A stretch of DNA of 64,000 nt from Puerhibacterium puerhi (GCF_009846865.1 NZ_WUWN01000005.1:62001-126000); one strand, 5' to 3'; shown: positions 8,161 through 17,477, counted from the stretch's first letter. Notes: generated from the letters alone by a model not told the origin. Program-made: numbers and translations.

Positions 8161-8994
8161 TCAGGCCGTGCCGGCCCCGCGCCGGGCCACCCACGCCTCG
8201 ATGCCGTCGAGGACCACGCCGACGCCGAAGGCGATCTCGTCGTCGCTGCTGGGCTCGCCGCCCGGCGAGGGCTCCCAGGAGGCCAGCGCCCCGGCGAGGT
8301 ACGGGTACTCCTCGGGCGAGGCCAGGCGGGTGAGGATCAGCTCGAAGTCGGCGTACGGGTGCGCCGCCGCCAGGGCTTCGGGGTCGAGCTCCGAGTCCGG
8401 CACGTCGTCGCCGAGCCCTGCCGCCCGGCGGACCCGCTGCACCGCCGTGCGCCGGCTCTCCACCTGCACCCGCGTCTCGCCGAGCACGTGCTGGGCGAGC
8501 AGCCCGGCGATCGCCATCTTCTCGTCGGCGGGCAGGGCGAGGTCGCGCATCGCGTAGAAGGCGGCCTCGAGCCAGGCCGCGCGCTGGGGGCCGGGCGTCA
8601 CGCTGCTCAGCGGCAGGTCGAGGTACCACGGCCGCGTCATCGCCAGCTCGATCTGCGAGCGGGTCCACAGCTCCAGCGCGTCGCGCCAGCCGAGGTCGGC
8701 GGGGATGGGCGGCGGCGGGCCGGGCACGGCGTCGGCCATGAGCGCCAGCAGCTCGTCCTTGCCGGAGACGTGGCGGTACAGCGCCATCGGCGTGAAGCCG
8801 AGGGCGTCGGCGACGCGGGCCATGGAGACGGCCGCGAGGCCTTCGGCGTCGGCGATCTCCACTGCCGTCTGCACGATCCGGTCCACGCTCAGCGCCGGCC
8901 TGGGGCCGCGGCGCCCGGCGGGCTGCCGGCGCCACAGCCGCTGCAGCTCGGGCGGGACGACGGCGTCGGTTCCGGCTTCGCTCATGACGCCCAT
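8161..8994 (-). CDS. TetR-family transcriptional regulator
   Basis: A 277-aa regulator. The helix-turn-helix is at about residues 36-82 (IVQTAVEIADAEGLAAVSMA, then LGFTPMALYRHVSGKDELL), followed by a TetR_C_1-type ligand domain with the conserved aromatic TRPWYLDLPL. GGGGAG lies about eight bases upstream of the ATG at 8994; an ATG at 8985 is an alternative. It is divergent from a DrrAB exporter, and two TAAACAGT-type sites lie in between, so it very probably represses that exporter and itself, released by an exported drug or metabolite. Confidence 0.88.
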   Translation of the reverse strand: MGVMSEAGTDAVVPPELQRLWRRQPAGRRGPRPALSVDRIVQTAVEIADAEGLAAVSMARVADALGFTPMALYRHVSGKDELLALMADAVPGPPPPIPADLGWRDALELWTRSQIELAMTRPWYLDLPLSSVTPGPQRAAWLEAAFYAMRDLALPADEKMAIAGLLAQHVLGETRVQVESRRTAVQRVRRAAGLGDDVPDSELDPEALAAAHPYADFELILTRLASPEEYPYLAGALASWEPSPGGEPSSDDEIAFGVGVVLDGIEAWVARRGAGTA

Positions 8995-9052
8995 CCTGCC
9001 CGCTCCCCGCCGGCGCCCCGACCGCCCAGCCGACCGCGGCACCCCGGGCGGC

Positions 9053-9106
9053 GCCCGGAGACCCTGCCCGGAGACCCTTGCCCGGAACCCTTGCCCGGAG
9101 ACCCTT
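9053..9106. repeat. Four-copy 13-14-bp tandem repeat
   Basis: The unit GCCCGGAGACCCTT occurs four times in a row, two copies lacking one base, between tetR and the exporter genes. The last copy runs into the -35 hexamer of the exporter promoter (9105). Copy-number change could alter spacing to upstream regulators, but no binding role is visible. Confidence 0.85.
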
Positions 9107-9165
9107 GACGCCGCCGCAAAACCGTCTCTACCGTAAACAGTGTAGACGGCATAAACAGTTTAGAC
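9105..9165 (+). promoter_or_regulatory. Exporter promoter with two TetR operator sites
   Basis: TTGACG (9105-9110) and TACCGT (9129-9134), 18 bases apart, fit a housekeeping promoter. Directly downstream are two direct copies, TAAACAGTGTAGAC (9134-9147) and TAAACAGTTTAGAC (9152-9165), 18 bases apart. The second contains the perfect palindrome TAAACAGTTTA. Position over -10 and the start point suggests repression by the divergent TetR protein. Confidence 0.7.
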
Positions 9166-9194
9166 CCGAGACATCCATCGACCCGGGAGCCACC

Positions 9195-10199
9195 ATGACC
9201 GACGCGCTCGTCCTGGCGGAGGGGCTGCGCAAGGACTTCGGTCCGCCGCGCCGCCGCGTCCGCGTGCTCGACGGCGTAGACCTCGCGCTGCACCGCGGCG
9301 AGGTCCTCGCCCTCCTCGGCCCCAACGGGGCCGGCAAGACCACCACCGTCCGGATCCTCACCACGCTGCTGCGCCCCGACGGCGGGCGGGCCACCGTGGC
9401 CGGCCACGACGTCGTCCGCGACGCCGCCCGCGTGCGCCCGCTCATCAGCCTCACCGGGCAGCAGGTCGCGCTCGACCTCAAGCAGAGCGTCCGGGAGAAC
9501 CTCACGATGATGGGCCGCCTCGCGCACCTGCCCCGGCGGGCCGTGCGCGGCCGGGTCGACGAGCTGCTCGCCGCGTTCGACCTCGCCGGCGTGGCCGACC
9601 GCCGGGCCGCCACCTGCTCCGGCGGCACCCGACGCCGGCTCGACCTCGCCGCCGGGCTCCTCACCCGGCCGCAGGTGCTGTTCCTCGACGAGCCCACCAC
9701 CGGGCTCGACCCGCGCTCGCGCCAGGCCGTCTGGGAGGTGGTGCGCGACGTCGTCGCCGCGGGCACCAGCCTGTTCCTCACCACGCAGTACCTCGAGGAG
9801 GCGGACCGCCTCGCCGACCGGGTCGCGCTCGTCGACGGCGGCCGGGTGGCCGCCGAGGGCACGCCGGCGGCGCTCAAGCGGCAGGTGGGGGAGGCGAGCG
9901 TCGAGCTCGACCTCGCCACGGCCGCCGACGCCGACCGCGTGCGCGGCGCGCTCGGGCTGCCTGCGGCCGAGGGCGCGCGGGTCCTGGCGCCCACCGACGG
10001 CTCGCTCGCCCACGCCCGCGCGGTGCTCGACGCCGCCGCGGCCACCGGCGTCGTCCCCACGGCGTGGACCGTGCGCCAGCCCACGCTCGACGACGCGTTC
10101 CTGGCCCTGACCGGCCACCGCACCGGCGCCGCCGGCCGGCCCGCCGGCCAGTCCGCCGGCCAGTCCGCCGACCTCACGGCGAAGGAGGTGGCGGCATGA
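9195..10199 (+). CDS. ABC exporter ATP-binding protein, DrrA type
   Basis: A 334-aa ATPase: Walker A GPNGAGKTTTVRIL, signature CSGGTRRRLDLAAGL, Walker B VLFLDEPTTGLDPRSR, and a C-terminal extension typical of DrrA (daunorubicin/antibiotic export) proteins. It pairs with the permease that overlaps its stop by four bases (ATGA). The ATG at 9195 has GGGAG five bases upstream. The last residues contain the repeat GQSAGQSADL. The pump probably exports a hydrophobic drug or metabolite under control of the divergent TetR regulator; its substrate is unknown. Confidence 0.92.
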   Translation: MTDALVLAEGLRKDFGPPRRRVRVLDGVDLALHRGEVLALLGPNGAGKTTTVRILTTLLRPDGGRATVAGHDVVRDAARVRPLISLTGQQVALDLKQSVRENLTMMGRLAHLPRRAVRGRVDELLAAFDLAGVADRRAATCSGGTRRRLDLAAGLLTRPQVLFLDEPTTGLDPRSRQAVWEVVRDVVAAGTSLFLTTQYLEEADRLADRVALVDGGRVAAEGTPAALKRQVGEASVELDLATAADADRVRGALGLPAAEGARVLAPTDGSLAHARAVLDAAAATGVVPTAWTVRQPTLDDAFLALTGHRTGAAGRPAGQSAGQSADLTAKEVAA

Positions 10200-11047
10200 C
10201 CGCCCTCGCCCCGTCCCCCGCGTCGCCGCCGACGTCCCGGGCCGGCGTGCGCGCGAACGCCCCGGCGTCGGCCCTGGGCCGGGCCGGCGACGCGCTCGCC
10301 GACGTCGTCACCATGTCGGGCCGCGCGCTGCGGCTCGCGCGCCGCGACCTGGACTCGGTCATCACGGCCGCCGTGCTGCCCGTGGCGATCCTGCTGCTGT
10401 TCACCTACGTGTTCGGCGGGGCCATGGACGTGGGCGGCGCGTACGTCACCTACGCCACGCCGGGCATCATCCTGCTGTGCGCCGGGTTCGGCGCCGCCAG
10501 CACCGCGATGGCCGTCGAGCACGACATGTCCGGCGGCATGGTCGACCGGCTGCGGTCGATGCCGATGGCGCCGTGGACGATGCTCACCGGCCACGTCGCG
10601 GCCAGCCTCGTGAAGAACCTCCTCACGACCGCCATCGTCTTCGGTGTCGCGGTGGCGATCGGGTTCCGGCCCGACGCCTCGCTGCTCGACTGGCTCGGCG
10701 CGGTGGGGCTCCTGCTGCTGTTCGTCCACGCGATCAGCTGGTCGGCCGCGTTCGTCGGCGTGCTGGTGCGGTCCCCGGACGCCGCGAACGGCTTCACGTT
10801 CTTCGTGATGTTCCTGCCGTACGTCTCCAGCGCCTTCGTGCCGGTGGACACCATGCCCACGTGGCTGCGCGGGTTCGCCGAGCACCAGCCGGTCACGCCC
10901 GTCATCGAGGCGGTGCGCTCGCTGCTGGTCGGCGCGGCGCCGGGGACCGACGTCGGCGCGACGGCGCTGCTGGCCGTGGCCTGGTGCGTGGGGCTCGCGC
11001 TGGTGTTCGCCGTGGCCGCCGCGTGGGGGTTCCGCCGGCGGCGGTGA
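10196..11047 (+). CDS. ABC-2 type exporter permease, DrrB type
   Basis: A 283-aa integral membrane protein with about six hydrophobic segments, beginning with TAAVLPVAILLLFTYVFGG, and the ABC-2 permease pattern PIMAPWTMLTG-like loop (MPMAPWTMLTGHV) and SAFVPVDTMPTWLRGFAEHQP. The start ATG overlaps the ATPase stop codon, and GAAGGAGG precedes it, so the two proteins are translationally coupled and form the pump. A 15-bp stem terminator follows. Confidence 0.92.
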   Translation: MTALAPSPASPPTSRAGVRANAPASALGRAGDALADVVTMSGRALRLARRDLDSVITAAVLPVAILLLFTYVFGGAMDVGGAYVTYATPGIILLCAGFGAASTAMAVEHDMSGGMVDRLRSMPMAPWTMLTGHVAASLVKNLLTTAIVFGVAVAIGFRPDASLLDWLGAVGLLLLFVHAISWSAAFVGVLVRSPDAANGFTFFVMFLPYVSSAFVPVDTMPTWLRGFAEHQPVTPVIEAVRSLLVGAAPGTDVGATALLAVAWCVGLALVFAVAAAWGFRRRR

Positions 11048-11058
11048 GACACCGGCCC

Positions 11059-11093
11059 GCCTCCGCGCCCGGCCCGCCGCCGGGCGCGGAGGC
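11059..11093. terminator. Bidirectional terminator hairpin
   Basis: A perfect 15-bp stem (GCCTCCGCGCCCGGC with its complement) and a 5-base loop lie between the convergent exporter permease and TPP-enzyme genes. There is no long T run, as is usual in this GC range. Confidence 0.8.
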
Positions 11094-11109
11094 CGCCGGA
11101 CGGTGCGGC

Positions 11110-12939
11110 TCAGCCCTCGCCGGCCACCTCTTCGGCCCCCTCGTGCCCCCGCTGCTCGCGCAGCAGGCCCGTGGCCGCGGCGCCGTCGGCCTCCTGCGCC
11201 AGGCCGTGGACCATCTGGTCCACCTTCGACCCCGGCATCCGCGGCGCCAGCAGCGGCGTGTCCCGGTCGACCACCGCCTCGACCACCACCGGCCGGTCGG
11301 CCGCGAGCGCCTCGCGCCAGGCGTCCGCCACCTGTTCCGGCCGCTCCACCCGGATCCCGCGCAGGCCCAGGAGCTCGGCGTACCCGGCGTAGGGGAAGTC
11401 GGGCACGTGCTGCGAGGTGGGGAAGCGGGGGTCGCCCTCCATCTCCCGCTGCTCCCAGGAGACCTCGGCCAGGTCGCGGTTGTTGAGCACGAGCACCACG
11501 AACCGCGGGTCGGCCCAGTCGCGCCACCGGGCTGCCACCGTGACGAGCTCGTTGATGCCGTTCATCTGCATCGCGCCGTCGCCCGCGAGCGCCACGACCG
11601 GCCGGTCGGGGTGCAGCAGCTTGGCGGCCAGCCCGTACGGCATGGCCGAGCCCATCGAGGCCAGCGTGCTGCACAGGTGGGCGGGCACCCCGGCCGGGAG
11701 CCGCAGGAACCGGCCGTACCAGTAGGTCACCGAGCCGACGTCGACGGCCACCTGCGCGTCGGCGGGCAGGTGCGCGGACAGCTCGTGCACCACCAGCTGC
11801 GGGTTGAGCGCCGCGGTGCGCTGCTCGACCCGCTGCCGGGCGACGTCCTGCCAGCCGCGCACGAAGCCCTCGACCTGCTCGCGCCAGCCGGCCTGCTCCG
11901 GCAGCAGCGGCAGCAGCGCCTCGAGCGTCTCGGCGGCGTCACCGACCAGCGGCGCCTCGACCGGGTACTTGGCGCCGACGTTGCGGCCGGTGAGGTCGAC
12001 CTGCACGGCCCGGGCCTGGCCGGGCGCGGGGTAGAACTCGGTCCACGGGTCGTTGCTGCCGACGATCAGCAGGGTGTCGCACCCGGCCATGAGATCGGCC
12101 GACGCGGTGGTGCCCAGGTGCCCCATGACCCCGCAGTGGTACGGCAGCGACTCGTCCAGCAGCGGCTTGCCCAGCAGCGACGTCGTCAGGCCGGCCCCGA
12201 GGCGCTCGACGACGGCGCGCACGTGCTCGGTCGCCCCGCGGGCGCCCTGGCCCACGAGCACGGCGACACGCTCGCCGGCGGCGAGCACGTCCGCGGCACG
12301 GCGCAGGTCGGCGTCGTGCGGCACGGACCGCGGCCGGGAGATCGCGGTGGAGGACACGACGACGCCGTGCTCCTGGCCGAGCTCGGGCAGGTCGGCCTTC
12401 TGCACGTCGTGCGGCACGATGACGCACACCGGGCTGGAGGTGGCCAGCGCGGTGCGGAAGGCGTCGTCGAGCACGTGGGGCAGCTGCTCGGGCGTCATGA
12501 CGGTCTGCACGTACTGCGCGCACACGTCCTTGAACAGCGTGGACAGGTCCACCTCCTGCAGGTAGCCCGACCCGAGCGCCGTCGTCACCACCTGCCCGAC
12601 GATCGCCACGACCGGCTGGCGGTCCAGCTTGGCGTCGTACAGGCCGTTGAGCAGGTGGATCGCACCCGGTCCCTGCGTCGAGAGGCAGACGCCGACCTGG
12701 CCGGAGTACTTGGCGTGGCCCGTGGCCATGAACGCCGCCATCTCCTCGTGGCGGGCGGTGACCAGCTCGAGGTCGTCCTCGCGCCGGCGCAGCGCCGCCA
12801 GCAACGGGTCGATGCCGTCGCCCGCGTACCCGAACACCCGCTCCACGCCCCAGTCGACGAGCCGCCCGACGATCCCGTCGGCGACCGTGCCCGCCGACCG
12901 GGTGCCGGCCGTCTCGGTGGTCTCCTGCGTGCTGCTCAT
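11110..12939 (-). CDS. Thiamine pyrophosphate enzyme, pyruvate oxidase/dehydrogenase (quinone)-like
   Basis: A 609-aa three-domain TPP enzyme: the N-terminal PYR domain with the catalytic Glu in TARHEEMAAFM (about E65), a central FAD/transhydrogenase-like domain, and a C-terminal PP domain with GDGAMQMNGINEL through VLVLNN. Overall architecture matches PoxB-type pyruvate oxidases, which decarboxylate pyruvate to acetate and pass electrons to quinone, but acetolactate-synthase-like or other 2-oxoacid activity cannot be excluded. GGAGGG lies just before the ATG. It is divergent from the APC permease pair across 186 bases. Confidence 0.8.
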   Translation of the reverse strand: MSSTQETTETAGTRSAGTVADGIVGRLVDWGVERVFGYAGDGIDPLLAALRRREDDLELVTARHEEMAAFMATGHAKYSGQVGVCLSTQGPGAIHLLNGLYDAKLDRQPVVAIVGQVVTTALGSGYLQEVDLSTLFKDVCAQYVQTVMTPEQLPHVLDDAFRTALATSSPVCVIVPHDVQKADLPELGQEHGVVVSSTAISRPRSVPHDADLRRAADVLAAGERVAVLVGQGARGATEHVRAVVERLGAGLTTSLLGKPLLDESLPYHCGVMGHLGTTASADLMAGCDTLLIVGSNDPWTEFYPAPGQARAVQVDLTGRNVGAKYPVEAPLVGDAAETLEALLPLLPEQAGWREQVEGFVRGWQDVARQRVEQRTAALNPQLVVHELSAHLPADAQVAVDVGSVTYWYGRFLRLPAGVPAHLCSTLASMGSAMPYGLAAKLLHPDRPVVALAGDGAMQMNGINELVTVAARWRDWADPRFVVLVLNNRDLAEVSWEQREMEGDPRFPTSQHVPDFPYAGYAELLGLRGIRVERPEQVADAWREALAADRPVVVEAVVDRDTPLLAPRMPGSKVDQMVHGLAQEADGAAATGLLREQRGHEGAEEVAGEG

Positions 12940-13125
12940 GGCCCTCCCTCGGTCGGTCCGTCCCCGGCCATGCTGCGAGGAGCCCGTCCCGCAGGCACCC
13001 TGGGCGCTCCGCGTGCCGTGCGTCACCCACCGTGAGACATTCGCAGCGAGGGGGAGGCGCGAGGCGGCACAGGGCAGTGCGGCACGCAGCGGTGCCGTGC
13101 GGGGACGGGCAGGAGGCGGTGACCG

Positions 13126-14491
13126 ATGAGCCAGGTCGCGGAGAACGAGAGGGCCGAGGCGTCCGAGGGCGGCCTGCGGCGGGTCATGGGGCCGAAGCTG
13201 CTCCTGCTGTTCATCGTCGGGGACATCCTCGGCACCGGCGTCTACGCGCTGACCGGCCAGGTGGCCGGCGAGGTCGGGGGCGCCGCGTGGGCGCCGTTCC
13301 TGCTCGCGTTCGTGGTAGCCACCATCACCGCGCTGAGCTACCTCGAGCTGGTCACCAAGTACCCGCAGGCCGCGGGCGCCGCGCTGTACACGCACAAGGC
13401 GTTCGGCATCCACGTGATCACGTTCGTCGTGGCGTTCATGGTGATGTCGTCGGGCATCACCTCGGCCTCGACGGCGGCGAACGCGTTCGCCGGGTTCCTC
13501 TCGGACGGGTTCTCGCTCGGGCTCGAGCCCGGCGGCCCCGGCCTGATGGCGATCGCGCTGGGGTTCATGGCCCTGGTCGCGCTGGTGAACCTGCGCGGGG
13601 TCGGGGAGAGCGTCAAGGCCAACGTGGTGCTCACGCTCGTCGAGCTGTCCGGCCTGCTGCTGGTGATCTTCGTGGGCCTGTGGGCGGTGACGCAGGGCCG
13701 CGCCGACTTCTCCCGGGTGGTCGTCTTCGAGTCGTCGGACGACAAGAGCGTCTTCCTGGCCGTCACCGCCGCCACCACGCTGGCGTTCTTCGCGATGGTC
13801 GGCTTCGAGGACTCGGTGAACATGGCCGAGGAGTGCCACGACCCGGTGCGCGACTTCCCGCGGATGATGCTCGCCGGCCTCACCCGGGCTGCCGTTCGAC
13901 ACGATCTTCCCGTTCATCGGCATGTTCGCCGTGGCCAACTCGGCCCTCATCAACATGCTCATGGCCTCGCGGCTGCTCTACGGCCTGGCGAACCAGGGTG
14001 TGCTGCCGAGCGCCTTCGGCGCCGTGCACCGCACCCGCCGCACCCCGTGGGTGTCGATCCTCGTCACCACGGCCATCGCGTTCGGCCTGATCTTGTGGGT
14101 CGTGCGGGAGTCCGGCACCGAGACCGGCGCCAGCGCCGTCGCGCTGCTCGGCGGCACGACGTCGCTGCTGCTGCTCGTGGTGTTCGCCGTCGTCAACGTG
14201 GCGCTGCTGGTGCTGCGGCGCGACCACGTCGGGCACGCGCACTTCCGCACCTGGACGCCGTTGGCCGTGCTCGGCGCGCTCACCTGCGCGTTCCTGACCG
14301 GGCCGTGGGCGCGCAGCGAGGAGCAGCAGCCGCAGTACCTGATCGCCGGCGCGCTGCTCGCCGTCGGGCTGCTGCTGTCCGGCCTGACCTGGGTGTACAA
14401 CCGCACCGTGCGGCACCGGAAGCTGCAGTTCGAGGACGTCTCGACGCTCGACGAGCACCGCCCCGAGGGCCCGACGCCGCGGCGCCGGTGA
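13126..14491 (+). pseudogene. APC-family amino acid permease, copy 1, frameshifted by internal deletion
   Basis: The N-terminal 250 residues (from LLLLFIVGDILGTGVYALTG to RDFPRMMLAGL) align closely with the permease at 14791. After AGL the frame shifts by one: PGLPFDTIFPF and the rest continue in the next frame from about 13883 to 14491. Compared with copy 2, 119 of 120 bases are missing, equal to 40 codons covering a membrane helix and loop. As written, translation would continue into an unrelated Arg-rich tail to 14514. The product should be non-functional unless this is an assembly error; the near-identical neighbour makes mis-assembly possible. Confidence 0.82.
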
Positions 14492-14521
14492 GGGCGCGGC
14501 GGCGCCGGCCCTGACCGGCGG

Positions 14522-14549
14522 CGTCGGACGACGACGTCGGACGACGACG
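14522..14549. repeat. Short CGTCGGACGACGA direct repeats
   Basis: GCGTCGGACGACGA and CGTCGGACGACGA follow one another directly after the damaged permease. No function is visible. Confidence 0.6.
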
Positions 14550-14671
14550 CTGCGGCGGTGGTGCGGCGTCGTGGCATCGGGTGCTGCGGCGTCGTGCCTG
14601 GTCGCCGCCGTCCTGCCGCCCACGATTCGACAGACCTGCCCGCCAGCAGGTTCCATACCTGCATTCCATAC

Positions 14672-14702
14672 CTGACGGCGCGCCCAGCGGGCGCGCCGTC
14701 AG
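14672..14702. terminator. Terminator hairpin between the permease copies
   Basis: A perfect 14-bp stem (CTGACGGCGCGCCC with its complement) around AGC. Just upstream TTCCATACCTG occurs twice. It separates the broken permease from the intact copy, so the latter probably has its own promoter in the 88 bases that follow. Confidence 0.75.
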
Positions 14703-14790
14703 CGTGCCGACGCACGGTGCGCGGCGCGACCCTGTCGCGTCGCGACGACCGCTGCCCCGCGCCCCGTGCGCCGCTCGTGAGGAGGGACCC

Positions 14791-16245
14791 ATGACTCAGG
14801 CGGTCGAGCAGACGCCGACCACGCAGCCCCCGCTCAAGCGGGTGATGGGCCGCAAGCTCCTGCTGCTGTTCGTCGTCGGCGACATCCTCGGCACGGGCGT
14901 GTACGCGCTCACGGGCCAGGTGGCCGGCGAGGTCGGCGGCGCGGCGTGGGCCCCGTTCCTCGTGGCCTTCGCCGTCGCCGGCATCACGGCGTTCTCCTAC
15001 CTGGAGCTCGTCACCAAGTACCCGAGCGCGGCCGGCGCCGCCCTGTACGCGCACAAGGCGTTCGGCATCCACGTCGTGACGTTCCTCGTGGCGTTCATGG
15101 TGATGTGCTCCGGCATCACCTCGGCGTCGACGGCGTCCAACGCGGTGGCCGGGTTCGTCAGCGACGCGTTCGGGCTGGGGATCGCCGACGGCAGCGCCGC
15201 GCAGCTGTGGATGGCGCTCGGCTTCATGGCGCTCGTCGCGCTGGTGAACCTGCGCGGCGTGGCCGAGAGCGTCAAGGCCAACGTGGTGCTCACCTGCGTG
15301 GAGCTGTCCGGCCTGCTGCTGGTGATCGTCGTGGGCCTGTGGGGCGTGCTGCAGGGGCGCGCCGACTTCTCGCGCGTGGTCGTGTTCGAGTCGGCCGACG
15401 ACAAGGGCGTGTTCATGGCCGTCACCGCCGCGACCACGCTGGCGTTCTTCGCGATGGTCGGCTTCGAGGACGCGGTCAACATGGCCGAGGAGACCAAGGA
15501 CCCGGTGCGCGACTTCCCGCGCGTGATGATCGCCGGCCTGTCCGTCACCGGCGTCATCTACGTGCTCGTGGCCGTCACCGCCGTCGCCCTCGTGCCGGTG
15601 GGCGACCTCACCGACCCGAGCAAGCCGTCCGCGCTGACCCAGGTCGTGGCCGCGGGCGCGCCGGGCCTGCCGTTCGACACGATCTTCCCGTTCATCGCCA
15701 TCTTCGCCGTCGCGAACACCGCGCTGATCAACATGCTCATGGCCTCGCGCCTGCTGTACGGCATGGCCCACCAGCGCGTGCTGCCGCCGGTCTTCGGCAA
15801 GGTCCACCGGGCGCGCCGCACGCCGTGGGTCGCGATCGTCGTCACCACGCTGCTCGCGTTCGGCCTCATCACCTGGGTGGTGCGCGAGTCCGGGACCGCC
15901 GACGGCGCCAGCGCCGTGAGCCTGCTCGGCGGCACGACGTCGCTGCTGCTGCTCGTGGTGTTCGCCGTCGTCAACGTGGCGCTGATCGTGCTGCGGCGCA
16001 GGAGCGTGGAGCACCGTCACTTCCGCACCTGGTTGCCGCTGGCCGTGCTCGGGGCGATCACCTGCGCGTTCCTGGCCGGGCCGTGGGCCCGCAGCGAGGC
16101 GCAGCAGCAGCAGTACACGATCGCCGGCGCGCTGCTCGCCGTCGGCGTCGTGCTCGCGGTCGCGACCTGGGCGTACAACCGGTTCGTGCGGCACGAGGCC
16201 ACGCGGTTCGAGGACGTCGAGCGTCTGGAGGACGTCGACGCCTGA
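14791..16245 (+). CDS. APC-superfamily amino acid permease, intact copy 2
   Basis: A 484-aa protein with about 12 membrane segments and the APC N-terminal signature GDILGTGVYALTGQVAGEVG, then SYLELVTKYPSAAGAALY and the FAMVGFEDAVNMAEE segment. It imports or exchanges amino acids or amines; the substrate is unknown. It is a close paralogue of the frameshifted gene upstream, about four of five residues identical in the N-terminal half, so the pair is a tandem duplication. GAGGAGGGA lies before the ATG. A 68-bp palindrome follows the gene. Confidence 0.9.
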   Translation: MTQAVEQTPTTQPPLKRVMGRKLLLLFVVGDILGTGVYALTGQVAGEVGGAAWAPFLVAFAVAGITAFSYLELVTKYPSAAGAALYAHKAFGIHVVTFLVAFMVMCSGITSASTASNAVAGFVSDAFGLGIADGSAAQLWMALGFMALVALVNLRGVAESVKANVVLTCVELSGLLLVIVVGLWGVLQGRADFSRVVVFESADDKGVFMAVTAATTLAFFAMVGFEDAVNMAEETKDPVRDFPRVMIAGLSVTGVIYVLVAVTAVALVPVGDLTDPSKPSALTQVVAAGAPGLPFDTIFPFIAIFAVANTALINMLMASRLLYGMAHQRVLPPVFGKVHRARRTPWVAIVVTTLLAFGLITWVVRESGTADGASAVSLLGGTTSLLLLVVFAVVNVALIVLRRRSVEHRHFRTWLPLAVLGAITCAFLAGPWARSEAQQQQYTIAGALLAVGVVLAVATWAYNRFVRHEATRFEDVERLEDVDA

Positions 16246-16314
16246 CGGCCGGGGGAGCGGGCCGGCACGGAGCGGGGCGGCGTGGAGCCGGACCGGCGCG
16301 GAGCAGGGCCGGCG

Positions 16315-16382
16315 TCTGTTCGGTGATTCGTTGGCTGTTCGGTGATCCGGATCGCCGAACAGCCAACGAATCACCGAACAGA
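16315..16382. repeat. 68-bp near-perfect palindrome
   Basis: Arms 16315-16346 and 16351-16382 are reverse complements over 32 bases with one mismatch, which is a G-U pair in RNA, around CCGG. Within each arm CTGTTCGGTGAT occurs twice, separated by TCGTTGG. It sits between convergent genes and could act as a terminator in both directions, but its length and internal repeats are unusual; a small mobile or REP-like element is the alternative. Confidence 0.85.
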
Positions 16383-16420
16383 CCTCGCGTGCGCGCGACA
16401 GCGCCCGACAGGGGGGCGGC

Positions 16421-16975
16421 TCAGCTCGCCAGGGCGGCGTCGAACGCCTCGAGCAGGCGCGCGCTGAACAGCACGAACCGCACGTGCTCGACGTCGCCCG
16501 GCGCGCCGTCCAGGTCGGCCGGGGCGCCGTCGGACCGCGGCGGCGCCCAGCCGCGCACCGACTCCACGGCGATGGTGGCGACGTCCTGCGGTTCCCACCC
16601 GTAGACGCCGGCGCTGACGGCGGGGAACGCGACCGACCGGGCGCCCAGGCCCGCCGCGACGTCGAGCGACCGGGCGAAGCAGGACCCGAGGAGCGCGGGG
16701 TCGGTCTGCCCGGCGTGCCGGTTCGGGCCCACGGTGTGGATCACCCAGCGCGCCGGCAGCGCGAACCCCGGGGTCGCGACGGCGTCGCCCACCGGCAGCC
16801 CGCCCGGCAGCCGGGTGCGGCGCAGCTCCTGGCACGCCTCGAGGAGCCCGGGACCCGCGGCGGCGTGGATGGCGCCGTCCACCCCGCCCCCGCCGAGCAG
16901 CGACGAGTTCGCCGCGTTGACGATGGCGTCCGCCTCGACCTGGGTGATGTCCCCGAGCTCCGTGGTGATGCGCAC
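16421..16975 (-). CDS. Macrodomain protein (ADP-ribose/O-acetyl-ADP-ribose hydrolase type)
   Basis: A 184-aa stand-alone macrodomain: [45 protein letters not shown], and [14 protein letters not shown] are the ADP-ribose binding loops of the YmdB/MacroD class. It likely removes ADP-ribose from O-acetyl-ADP-ribose or protein acidic residues. The start GTG (16975) directly precedes the domain and no long upstream frame is needed. No ADP-ribosyltransferase partner lies nearby, so a toxin-antitoxin pair is not supported. Confidence 0.9.
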   Translation of the reverse strand: MRITTELGDITQVEADAIVNAANSSLLGGGGVDGAIHAAAGPGLLEACQELRRTRLPGGLPVGDAVATPGFALPARWVIHTVGPNRHAGQTDPALLGSCFARSLDVAAGLGARSVAFPAVSAGVYGWEPQDVATIAVESVRGWAPPRSDGAPADLDGAPGDVEHVRFVLFSARLLEAFDAALAS

Positions 16976-17025
16976 CGGTCCAGTGTGTCGCCGGGGCCGC
17001 GCGCCGGCACGGGCTCGGGGGCGGC

Positions 17026-17406
17026 TCACGCCGCCGGCGGCGTCGGCGACGGGCCGGGCGACGGCGCGGGGTACGGCCCGGTGTAGCCGGCCTGCTGGGC
17101 GGCGCGGGCAGCGGCCTTGTGCTCGTCGGGCACGAGCACCCACAGCACGACGTAGGCCAGCAGCTGCGGGCCGGGCAGCAGCAGCGACGCGACGGTCAGC
17201 AGCCGGACGACGGTGCGGTCCCAGCCGAAGTAGTCGGCGATGCCGGCGCACACGCCGCCGAGCATCCGCCCGCGGGCGGGCCGGTAGAAGGTGCGGCGCC
17301 CGGCCGGCTGCTGCGGCGGGTACGGCTGGCCGGCGTGGGGAGGGCCGGGGTACGGGGCTCCGGAGGGGCCCGGGCCGGGGGTGGGGTACGGGTCGGTGGA
17401 GTTCAT
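17026..17406 (-). CDS. PspC domain membrane protein
   Basis: A 126-aa protein: Pro/Gly/Tyr-rich N-terminal 40 residues, then the PspC domain with [20 protein letters not shown] and one hydrophobic hairpin ([19 protein letters not shown]), then a Pro/Ala tail. PspC proteins are envelope-stress associated. No pspA or pspB gene is adjacent. It ends 50 bases before the macrodomain start, possibly the same transcript. Confidence 0.85.
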   Translation of the reverse strand: MNSTDPYPTPGPGPSGAPYPGPPHAGQPYPPQQPAGRRTFYRPARGRMLGGVCAGIADYFGWDRTVVRLLTVASLLLPGPQLLAYVVLWVLVPDEHKAAARAAQQAGYTGPYPAPSPGPSPTPPAA

Positions 17407-17477
17407 GTCTCGAGCCTGCCCCGGCGGGCACGCGCTCGGTATCGGGTGCCGCCCGGAGGCGACCCTGACCTTCGTCC

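Noticed and set aside
16421-16975. DarG-like antitoxin
   Set aside because: No DarT-type ADP-ribosyltransferase gene is adjacent, and the protein is a stand-alone YmdB-like macrodomain.
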